In this document: positions 1 through 9,229 of the stretch, one piece after another
Position numbering within the stretch: position 1 is the stretch's first letter
How the letters are laid out: every line of letters starts with the position of its first letter
Assembly: GCA_947650285.1 (NCBI GenBank)
Contig: CANTFL010000007.1
Span: 145,714-209,713 of the forward strand
Source: Hyaloperonospora brassicae
Taxonomy: Eukaryota > Oomycota > Peronosporomycetes > Peronosporales > Peronosporaceae
Length of the DNA: 64,000 nucleotides
Direction of reading: 5' to 3'
Position numbers and translations under genes: made by a program
Notes under the pieces: model-generated
Database searches by the model: none
What the model was told of the DNA's origin: nothing
The model's input: the letters and a program-made list of their open reading frames with translations, nothing else

Positions 1-3000
1 CCGGAAAGCTCATTTGAAATTACTATTGACTGGCTTGTAATTATCAACGAGATCGTTTTCGGTACAAAAAGGCATTCTAAGCCGTATCCTACGACAAGTG
101 TGATCTCTTGACTTCAATTCGCATCGGTACTTGTTCTGTGCAAATTTTTAAAAACTATGTCTCACTAAGCCAAAACACTATATTTGAATCTGAGCCCTGC
201 GCATATCAGTTCTTTGGCGCATATGAGATAGTTTCTCTCCGTAGTTTCATTTATCGTAATTATGGAGTGACGGAGTATCGCAAGCATGATCGTCCAACTA
301 CTTAATGAGCACACTAAATCACAAACTTACTTGCATCACGCACCACGTGATATGGCTTGAAATCGTCCATTAGTTCGATAAAACTTGAGCTTTGGCCAAC
401 CGCTTTTATGAGTTGACGTTCATTTATAACAGTGTGTATAATGGCTGATTGAGCTCGGCGTAATATGATGTACACTCATGAAGGTAATTTGTCAGTCCTA
501 GTTAAAAGTGAATGACACAATTTGGTATGATTATGTGGGATTGACTGGGAGCAAGTCAAAACGATCTTTTAAAGATCAGCTCGTAAATTACCCTTAACGG
601 CATTGCAAACAAGCACTAAAATCCCGGATGAGTGCAAAACACAACTATCATATTTGCATACACCTCAATCTTACGCACCGCTTCGATACTTGCTTTAAAT
701 GAAAAGAGAGGACGTCGGTAGCGCATAGCCGATGCTCAGCAAGGCTGTGAACGAAGGTTTCGTCGGAGTAGCTTGGCGCGAAGCTGCGAGTCGGACTTAT
801 TTTTGCGAGACCACCCGGATAAACGTAGAGGAGGATCTCTTAGGCCTTGCGGAACGAATAGTTATTCCCAAAACATCCCACTAGAAGTGTTTGAAGCTGT
901 AAAGTGGGATGTCAATGTCTGTCATGAGGATCTGGTCATCGTCGTCCGTCAGATCAATAGCTATTATAATCTTACCCCCGGAGGCATGCAGTCTAATATT
1001 GTATCCTGGGATGGAAGTTTATGCTGCGATTGGGCTATTTCTTAACTTGTTAAAAGTGTGTAGTTTGCGCCAACGCTGGTATTTTTCTTGACACAGAGAA
1101 AATCGTACTTTAATGCGGTGAAACGCTCTTACCGAAATGTCTGGCTTGATGATAACCTTGAGAAGCTTATCGGTGGCAAAGACTCGATCCTGTGGCAATA
1201 TTCGCTGTCGTATCACGCAATACTTCGCTTTCGGTCTGAAATCAGTCTCGAGCGTCATATAATGGTTTGTTCGATGTCATAGCAGTAATCGTTACTACTA
1301 GATATAAATGCGTCAATAAGAAACATATGTCCCCCTGACATATTGGTGGAGGTAAGCCTGATCGGGTCTACGTCCATCTCATTACGTGATAAATTCGTGT
1401 CAACGAGCACAACCTATCCCTCAACACTAACGGTGTCGAACGTCAGCACGAAAAACGATACTACCAACTCGCGGACGTATTGACAAAGCACTCGGTACAA
1501 AAGTAGTGCAATATATTATCGATTGAGTAGGCTTTTGCTGCTGCAGTGAGTAGGAGCATTGGAGTCCACGTCATAGTTGCCCTGCAAAAAATAGAAGTGT
1601 TAGAAATTTACAAAGAGACAAGTGTTTGGTACAGTCCATAGATTGCGTTCGAGCTCTAATGGTTCGTAGGAGGACGCCAGATAACAAATGTGTACGGTTG
1701 CTTTTCCATCAAATAAAGTCATGTCTCTCACTGACAATACATACCTTTGCAGGTTCGTTGTCTCCGCTCTCATTCACGAGCAATTGTGGCCGCAATCACT
1801 TACATTTGGTGTACAAATAAGTCAATTCTTTGCGACTGGGCTCAAGTAGGTCGTCTTGCCACCTCCTGCAAGAGCCATCTGAAGCTACCCGGTATACCCA
1901 GACAATCTCGAATATATAACCTGCTTTGTTGAATGTGGATACGTCTGTGTCCGTGAGGCTTAAATGCGCAACTCGACGAACGCATGAGGCGTTTGGCTCA
2001 CCAAATGAGGCCATGTCAAGAATGGTCGCTACATGAAAGCTTGTACTTTTCTTTCGATGCTTGCATCAGAGCACTGAACACTCGAGCATATACAGCTCTA
2101 GTCGCCGCCATCGCGCCGGCAAACTTCTCGAACGAAACGCCAGTAATCTGATCGACGTGGCCCTCACATTTTGATCAACTAGGTACACATCAAGCAACCT
2201 GACTAGCATCTATCGTTTACTGCTTTCCCTGACACACGTGCAGCCATCCGAAATCAATCGTTCTCAATCTTGGAACGTTACCGGCCACGCGTACCGCTGC
2301 TGAAGATGTAACATGCAGGTTCATCCGATCTCCATCCACGACGTTGCGCGAAAAGACGCGGCGTCGCAGAATACCACGACTGTCGTTGACAAGTGTCTGA
2401 GTGGCACGCGACGAGTGCTCACCTATGCCATCCATTCTGTGCGCTCGTCGAGCAGTATCGGCCAAGAACAAAAAGCGATCACTTGCACAGCCTCTCGTTC
2501 CTTTATCAATGCGTTGATTGTATGTGTGCAACGAGTAACCTGGACAATTGCTGCTATTCCAGAGCAAACACTTGTTTCGTGAATGCAAATGGCTGTCTAC
2601 TTGACAAGCGTTTACTTTTCTTTGTAAACCAGTGTGCGACAGATGTCGACACAAGGTGTTTGCTTTTGGGATCCTGCACGAACAACTCCACACTGCCATT
2701 GATGGCGTCAGTGCCAGATCCAACAAGTTCCAAATACGACTCGAAACTAAGTCACAGAGTCAGATTCTTGTTGCCTCTACTGAACTACAAGCTGGCGCGG
2801 GACAAATCACCGATGACGGCTGTTGCCGCACTCCATACATTGAGAGCGAAGGCTACAGTAATGTAATGGCCAATTTTTCCACTACCGCACACATTTTGTC
2901 AACAGCGTTTTGTCGATGCAGCAAGAAACTCGGAACATAAAAGAGGTCGATTTCGCAGCCAATCGGCAGCCTGTACGACGAGCCACGACGTTAGTTTTGT

Positions 3001-3249
3001 TGCTTTCCCATTGGGGACACTTGCTGCGGCCACGATCGGCGCTGACCGACCCGGTCCGGACCGGTTCGACAAAAAGACCACTCCATTCGCAGCACGAAGC
3101 ACCTGCACTGCCGATTTGTAAGCCAAACCCACTCGCCTTCCCGAGTGTCTCCCGCGAGCCAGAGCCAACCAACCAGAGCCAACCATTCGTGCCATCGCCA
3201 CATCGGCTTCGACTGCTCCACTCGCATTCGCTGATCGCCAAGTCAAAAT
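1..3249. other. No supported gene; upstream region of RPL27a
   Basis: I see only short open frames on both strands with no recognisable family and no convincing exon chain. The longest, around 2217-2726 (minus) and 2393-2866 (plus), overlap each other and look like chance frames. The last 150 bases before 3250 are C-rich and are the likely promoter and 5' leader of the ribosomal protein gene. A pyrimidine/CATT-rich initiator-like stretch lies near 3218-3232, but this is only suggestive. Confidence 0.5.
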
Positions 3250-3961
3250 ATGGTAAGGCTGAGCTCCTGTTGAGTGGCGGCAATGCAGGGGCAATGGCAG
3301 CACCTACAGGCAGCAGATGAACAGAGAGGATGCGTTCCAGCGCACTCTCTCTGCTGTTTACGGCTCTCTGCATAGTCGATGCGTCGTGTCATAATCCACC
3401 AAAAGCCTCCCGACTTTTGCGCCCGCAAGGCGACTGCTGCACCGTATTCCACTTCGTTGCTGCCGAAGGATATGAAAATTGACAGGCCGTGTGTTATGTG
3501 TGCTTGTGCCTGCATAGCCGTCCCGTTTTTCCAAGAACCGCAAGAAACGCGGCCACGTGAGCGCCGGCCACGGTCGTATCGGCAAGCACCGCAAGCATCC
3601 AGGTGGTCGTGGTAACGCCGGTGGTCAGCACCACCACCGCATCCTCATGGACAAGTTCCACCCGGGGTACTTTGGTAAGGTCGGTATGCGCCACTTCCAT
3701 CTCCTCCGCAACCGCACGCACTGCCCGACGGTGAACGTGGAGCGTCTGTGGACGCTGGTGTCGGAAAAGACCAAGGAGCAGGCGGAGAAGGCGAAGGACG
3801 GCAAAGCGCCAGTCATTGATGTGACCAAGGCAGGCTACTTTAAGGTGCTCGGCAAGGGCCGTTTACCAGCGGTGCCGTTGATTGTCAAGGCCAAGTTTTT
3901 CTCGGCCGAGGCAGAGAAGAAGATCAAAGCTGCTGGCGGCGCGTGTCTGTTGACTGCTTAA
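3250..3961 (+). CDS. RPL27A: 60S ribosomal protein L27a (uL15)
   Basis: Large-subunit ribosomal protein uL15, about 148 residues as is usual for the family. The ATG at 3250-3252 is directly followed by a donor (GTAAGG), and the second exon runs 3518-3961 after the acceptor TGCATAG. It opens with [20 protein letters not shown] and continues with the family signatures [18 protein letters not shown] and [17 protein letters not shown]. An initiator codon alone in exon 1 is a common layout for ribosomal protein genes. The first exon is inferred from the ATG-GTAAG junction and from the missing N-terminal methionine in exon 2; the rest is read directly. The neighbouring minus-strand gene ends about 100 bases downstream, so the two are tail-to-tail. 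Confidence 0.95.
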
Positions 3962-4064
3962 AGACGTTGTCTACTCTCTCGACGGTGCGAAGCGTAATGG
4001 TAAATACACGGAGACTTGACAGATTGTGGTTGCCGCAATCGTCCGCTTTGTGTGCGTTTAGTCG

Positions 4065-4552
4065 TCAGCAGTCGTCAGCTATCTGCTCGGTCTTGAGCGT
4101 GTTCCAGATGAAGCTAATCACGGCGTCAACAGGCACCGCGTTGCTCAACAGACGATCGAGCTCTGCCTGCAGACCTTTTACGTACTCGCTGGCGCTACAG
4201 AGCACGCGCCTGCCGTCGTGCCAGCACGTGACGCGGCAGACCCTGCCGTCAGCCGATCGTGTCGAGAAGCTGAGTAGCTCTCGAATGTCAGCCGCCGGTG
4301 CCGACACGTCCAAGAGACTTTCCCGATCGTCCAGTCGCCGCGCTCCTGCTCTGTACACGACGTCGTAGCACCGCTGCTCACGTGCCAGCACCGCCTCGCA
4401 AGACTGCAGCAAACCAATCGATGCCCCCGACGGGTCATCCACAGGTTGTTGCATGTGCGTCCTGTCGTCCTCTCTCATCATCCCATTGAGCTCGAGGTAC
4501 CAGCGTCGCAAGGCCGTCCACGTTTGCCCTGCCAGCTGCTGTCGCAGGAATC
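4065..4552 (-). CDS. Unrecognised protein, 3' exon (5' end uncertain)
   Basis: An open frame of about 160 codons ends at 4065. It has a composition typical of a soluble protein (RRWYLELNGMMREDD early, ISFIWNTLKTEQIADDC at the end) and alternating polar and hydrophobic segments. I do not recognise a family. No in-frame ATG precedes the start of the open stretch. Going upstream on the minus strand the frame meets a stop (near 4572), and a weak acceptor (ACACGTAG) lies at about 4551-4558. A first exon further upstream is therefore likely, close to the plus-strand gene that begins near 4588, giving a head-to-head pair. No signal peptide or membrane segment is visible. Function unknown. Confidence 0.5.
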
Positions 4553-4587
4553 CTACGTGTACCCATGTGACAGTTCAGTCAGTACCA

Positions 4588-5116
4588 ATGAGAGACGTCT
4601 CGTTTGAGACGACAAATGTTCTACCAGCTATGAAAGTGTCTCTGTCTCTACGTGTTTCGGCTACCGAGTCGCAACGTCACGGCCGCAAGATCCTCAACGC
4701 GCGTCGCGTGGAGTGTAACTTGTTGCAGGGGTTCAGAGGCGCACTGGAGCGTCCGATCGCTGCGGCGCTCGACACGGCGGCGCTCGAGCGGCACCTGACG
4801 TCGGTGCTGCAGGACCGCTTGCTCCATGGCACCCTGGGAATCGCGTTGTCCAATCGCATGGCTTGCGTACTTGCTTTACAGCCAATCAGAAGAAGGATAG
4901 CACGCCGCTGGCCAGTCCAAGTCGCACGCCCAACATGTTGTCGCGAGTAGCGCTCCATTGCTCGATGGCGCAGCGCTGTTACCGATACAGCGCACGACTT
5001 ACGGTGTCCTGTGGGTCAACCGGTCGTCGCTGGTCATCACGAGACGCTGCTGCAAGTGCCAGTTGTCAACCGGTCGCGACGTCGGTGCACTGTTCGACCT
5101 CGTGCTCACGCACTGA
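4588..5116 (+). CDS. Small protein, possibly roadblock/LAMTOR5-like
   Basis: Proposed exons are 4588-4635, 4729-4866 and 4901-5116, all joined in phase 0, for about 133 residues. The second intron would be only 34 nt. The clearest segment reads ALERHLTSVLQDRLLHGTLG, and after the second intron it continues to LLDGAALLPIQ, then WVNRSSLVITRR. Spacing and hydrophobic pattern resemble Ragulator subunit LAMTOR5 (LE-x-HL, a GxLG-type strand, then an Ala-rich helix and a paired strand before ITRR), which anchors Rag GTPases at the lysosome. That assignment is inference from pattern only. The first exon is the weakest part: an alternative start is the in-frame ATG at 4630. If the 34-nt intron is not real, the gene carries a frameshift. 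Confidence 0.35.
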
Positions 5117-5307
5117 GGTCGAGTGTACCCCTACCAATGGACGTCTACTCGTGACATCTGGGAAGGGGTACTTACTGACGGGTTTGTGTGTTGTAGGCGT
5201 CACTTGGTGCCAGTCGGGCCTATTTGCACTCCATAGCCAGTGATGTCGTTGCGCTGCAGGTGCAAAAGAGCAGTTGGCGACGCTTGAACGAGCGCACGAA
5301 TCGTGAC

Positions 5308-6187
5308 ATGCTGACGGCAGTGTGCGTATGTTCTGAACAGGACCTTTTCCAAGCGTTCTCTAGTGACTCGAGCGTCGCACAGAATTTCACACAGTGTGTG
5401 ATGCGCGTACTGAATTGTCGCGACCAGAGAAATCGGGTGTTCGTCACGGGGCTGGGAAAGTCAGGCGCAGTCGCTCAACGTCTGGCGTCCACGCTGTCGT
5501 CCATCTCTATCAGTAGCCAGGTAACGACATGGATCTTGTGCGATTGTGAGCGCTCATAGAGTGTGGATTGCGCTGATTGCGGTGGCTGGTGCAGTGGATA
5601 CATGGGGGAGAATGGGTCCATGGTGAACTCGGAGGCTTGAAGCATGGCGACATGGTACGCTCTTTGCTAGAGTTGTGTCGCTGGATGTTTACACGTCGTT
5701 GATCATTTGAATTTTATATACTGGCAGGTGATCATCGTATCGCACAGCGGACGGACGACAGAATTGCTTCCGCTGCCCGACATGTTTCGGAAAGCTGGTT
5801 GTTGCGTGATGGCTGTCGTAGGAAACGGGAGCTCGCCGCTGAGCCAGATCTGTGACTGGGTGCGTTTTGGGATCGCTTGGGGATGTCATGATTGCCGCAC
5901 TGTTGTTTGACTTGTGCAATGCTATGAAATGCAGTCGATCGTTGCACCGGCAGAAGACGAGAATAGCTGTCCAGTTCCGTCAAGAAGTATCATCGTTCAG
6001 GTACATGACATATGCGATTTTGTGGGTGAAAAGCGACTGTGACTCATGTTTTGGTTTGTACCCTTTCGAATAGGAGGCCATCTGTAATGCGCTGGTCCAA
6101 CATTTGATCGAACTCATGGATGAGGGTGGCGAGTGCTTGAAAAATAGCCATCCTGGCGGTGCCATCGGTGCTAAATTTGCGAATTAA
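5308..6187 (+). CDS. SIS-domain sugar-phosphate isomerase (arabinose-5-phosphate isomerase-like)
   Basis: Exons 5308-5520, 5595-5654, 5728-5859, 5935-6000 and 6074-6187 join in phase 0 throughout and give about 194 residues, the size of a stand-alone SIS domain. Family landmarks in order: RVFVTGLGKSGAVAQRLAST (phosphosugar-binding loop), EWVHGELGGLKHGDM, VIIVSHSGRTTELLPLPDMF, ENSCPVPSRS, and the terminal HPGGAIGAKF. The last is diagnostic for the KdsD/KpsF/GutQ group, which interconverts ribulose-5-phosphate and arabinose-5-phosphate. The tandem CBS domains of bacterial KdsD are absent, because a stop follows GAKFAN. An in-frame upstream extension from an acceptor near 5198 (ASLGASRAYLHSIASDVV...) could lengthen the N-terminus; I chose the first ATG inside the exon. 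Substrate in this organism is inferred from the family. Confidence 0.82.
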
Positions 6188-6456
6188 ACAGTTCAGACCC
6201 TGTTTGTGTCGAATGGCACACGGGTATGACATCCCCATGGATTTCGGTCGGTGGGCAACTTGACGGTAAGTGATTGATGGTCGAATCTCGGCACTATCAG
6301 CTACTTGCTGCTGCTAGACTGACCGTGCAGAAGAACTGACTCGTTCCGTGTATTGTCTAGCTGATGATCGATCGGCCGTGAAAATCTGAACCAAAAGGAT
6401 GACGTCGTGAAAACGCATGATTGCTGAAGAGCAAGCATATGTGCGCTGGCATCAAG

Positions 6457-6974
6457 CTATACTTGGCATGCGTGTCCGTCCACAAGCTGACCGTAGGGCA
6501 TATCGAAAGCCCGCCGATCCGGCACTGCCTTCGACCCATTCAACGCTACACTTGTGCTGTCAATGCTTTCATCAGTAGTGGTCGAAACGTCCCCAGCTGT
6601 GCCAGTCCAACTACCACTCGACTCCGTGACGTAATCTGCAATCAGCTGAGTGTCTTTCCAGTAGAAGGGACTACCATTTTGGCCAGAACCTTTGCAGCTG
6701 TACCGCAAGTGCGTAGCGGGCGCATTGTAAAAGACCCTGAATACCATGTTGACGTCATCACACTTTATCAGCACTAGTCGTTGCATCGAGGTGTCAAAAT
6801 CATCAGCTGGTAAGTTGGTCCAACTGGAGTTGCACTTGGAGTGTGCTATCGACGGCCCCTGATGCACGTCATCGTAGGTGCTGCTACAGCCTGTTAGGTA
6901 TGTTCTAGTATCACCCACCTCTGCTCGAAGTGTGAGCAGAGACACAAGTGCACTAAACAAACAAACGTTGCCAT
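6457..6974 (-). pseudogene. Secreted-type hypothetical protein, frameshifted after the start codon
   Basis: A 167-codon open frame on the minus strand starts inside a hydrophobic segment (LFSALVSLLTLRAEVG) that looks like a signal-peptide core, then continues with cysteines at CSSTYDD, HSKCNSSW, IKCDDV, YSCKGSG and HACQV. There is no in-frame ATG. The nearest one (6974) lies in another frame, and between them is a short GTTT tetranucleotide run. A 4-base length change in that run would connect ATG and signal peptide, so the copy looks recently disabled, or the base call is wrong. I do not recognise the family. Secretion is inferred from the hydrophobic segment and the cysteines only. Confidence 0.45.
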
Positions 6975-7842
6975 GAGCGCCGAAAGTTCAAAGCGTGTAG
7001 GAAGGTAAGCCGATGATATGAAGGGCTCCAACATCTAGTCAGTGTCATGTCGGAGAAGATACATGATAGCGAGCTTCTTACAGATGCGATCAACTTGTCA
7101 AATTACGAGCGAGTTGCTCGGGCGTTCTTCGTGGTTTAGAGACTGACGCATAACACGATTGCGCCGACAGCAAACAATAGGCAACTTTCTTGCGAATCTT
7201 GCTGAATACAAGTTCAGCGTGCATTGCCCATGCTACTGCATCTTGTCAAGCCATTCGGTGCGCTATAGTCAACGAGTTACTAAACCTTCTGGACGTCATT
7301 CACATTCTTCGATTGGGTACACTCGAACGGTGACAAGACATTGGTTCATCTTGACTCGACTTCGACGGTGACTCGCGTTGCTGCAAAGTGCACTACGTGG
7401 GCCGCGGTTCTCCCATCATCTCGCAATCCATTCCGGAACCTGGCTAGTTATCCCGTGTGAATCAATTGTATCTTCTCCGAAACATTTTCAAGTATGCGGA
7501 CGTTCAGAACTGTCGTGCAGGACTTGGACGATCCATTCAAAGAGACTTCCTCATAGTTGGGAACGCGCCACGCTGTTCCAACCGCTCCTTCGACCGGAGA
7601 CTGTGATCAAGCATGATCGATGTCGATCATGTTGTGAACATCAACATCTGGTCATAGGATCGTGCTGCACATGGACTGCACATTTGCCGTCGCCACCAGT
7701 CCTTGGTAGCCATTAGCGATAACGAATGGTACACCAACGTACCGTCAGTGGCACTGCGTAGTATGGAGCGGCAACTTGGCCTGGTCAGGCTTATTTTTTT
7801 CCGTAATACGCCAACACGTCTCCACAATGCGGCTACAAGCCC
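6975..7842. other. Intergenic, no supported gene
   Basis: Short overlapping frames occur on both strands but none has a recognisable motif or a consistent exon chain. It lies between the secreted-type ORF and the 3' end of the kinase gene, both on the minus strand, so it probably holds the kinase 3' region and the promoter of the ORF at 6457-6974. Confidence 0.4.
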
Positions 7843-9117
7843 TCACCTGTTTGTTCCCAAATGCCTGTCACACAATCGCACTTGCCAATCTTCCTGCAGC
7901 GCGACAGCAACATCGCATGCTGAAGGCCGTTGTACCGGATCCACATGGAGCAGCTGCTTGATGATGGCACCGATAAGGGGTGGGATGGAGATGAAATTCA
8001 CACACAAATGGCACGTCTTGGGGCTACAAGTCGCATCAACATGACAAAAGATCTCCGACCGCCAATCTGAGTTCGACACGAGGTACGTCGGTCCACCTCG
8101 AAACCCCCACATAACGCACTGCACGAGCTGCAGTTCCACCGAAAAACAGCACGAATGGTCAGCTTCATGTAACGCAGTAAGCATCACATGACAAATCCAA
8201 GAATAATAACGTAATTAGCTTACAACAACACCCGCAGCCCACATATCTGCGGCAGCGCCATCGAACCCTGGTCTTGGTGGCGCCATCCTCTGATGTGCTC
8301 TCACTTCTGGCGACACAAACAACGGCTTGCACTTGACAGTCACATTTCCCGCCGCCACTCTGGATCTGGTGTCCATTATCAGCGCACTGCCCAAGTCAAT
8401 AATCCTCGCACACGCTCGTCGATCGACTACGATATTGTACACATCCAAATCCAAATGCGCCACATGCTGTGCATGTAAATACGTCAACGCTCGCACGATT
8501 CCCTTGAAGAGCTCCACTCCTTCGTTCATCCACTCGCGGCCCGCGCTTCGATATACATAAGAGATACACTCTGATTTCGTCGGAGCTGCTCCGTATGTCT
8601 GGGCGAATTCCTGCAAGTGTCGGAGCATGAGATGGTGGACCCGGCGATGGGCATAGGCTTGCAAGCTTCCATTGGCCACATACTCTGTAGCCACGTACTG
8701 GTTGTACATGTCGCTGGCGTAATCCCAGCGGACCATGTGCTGATTGGCCAACGGCGCGTCGATTCCGCCCATTTGCAGCTGCCTCATGACGCGGATCTCG
8801 CGTTCGACACTGTCGTGCTGAAGTAACACTTGCGCACGGTCCATGATCTTGAGCGCCACGGGCAGCTGGAGCTCCGCCGCCGCGTCCATGCGAAAGTAGA
8901 CGCCGGCCAAGACAAAGCCGCAGCGAATGACGGCCAACTGCCGCTCCCGACGACGCAGCGCTATGACCCCGAGCTTCGCGTCCCACGCGAAGTACACGGA
9001 CGGCACGCGCATTGTATAGGGACGCGCACGGCTTGACACAGCAGCGTGGGAGACGGTCTCGTACGGAGGATGGGCGCCATACTTTGGGTACTGCGTCGTC
9101 ACGAACCACACGTCCAT
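7843..9117 (-). CDS. Protein kinase, divergent Ser/Thr type
   Basis: Exon 1 (9117-8224) and exon 2 (8127-7843) join in phase 0 at a GTAAGC donor and a CTGCAG acceptor, giving about 392 residues. Kinase landmarks: the VAIK lysine in LPVALKIMD, the helix-C glutamate in EREIRVMRQL, the hinge (TEYVANGSL), a catalytic loop reading HLDLDVYNIVVD, DLG in place of DFG (RIIDLGSAL), SPE in place of APE (FVSPEVRAHQ), the subdomain IX ADMWAAGVV, and the C-lobe arginine in DPVQRPSA. The catalytic Asp and Asn are kept, but HRD is HLD and the following Lys is Asp. No clear glycine-rich loop is visible. An upstream in-frame ATG at 9204 would add 29 residues. The gene is head-to-head with the AAA gene, and both probably use one promoter. 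Substrate unknown. Confidence 0.85.
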
Positions 9118-9229
9118 TGTGGCCGGACGTGGAGTGGTAAAGTGACGATATGAAGTGTCACTGGTGTGGAACACATCGTGCAGATAAATGTCCGCAATTG
9201 CCATTTCCGACTGTAGTATTACGCGCAAA
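9118..9229. promoter_or_regulatory. Shared promoter region of the kinase and AAA genes
   Basis: Only 112 bases separate the two chosen start codons (kinase 9117 minus, AAA 9230 plus), and longer in-frame starts on either side would make the genes overlap. A bidirectional promoter is inferred from the arrangement. I cannot point to a specific factor-binding site. Confidence 0.5.

Noticed and set aside
2217..2866. Overlapping 157- to 169-codon frames on both strands
   Set aside because: No recognisable domain, mutually overlapping, and no splice-consistent extension to a convincing start.
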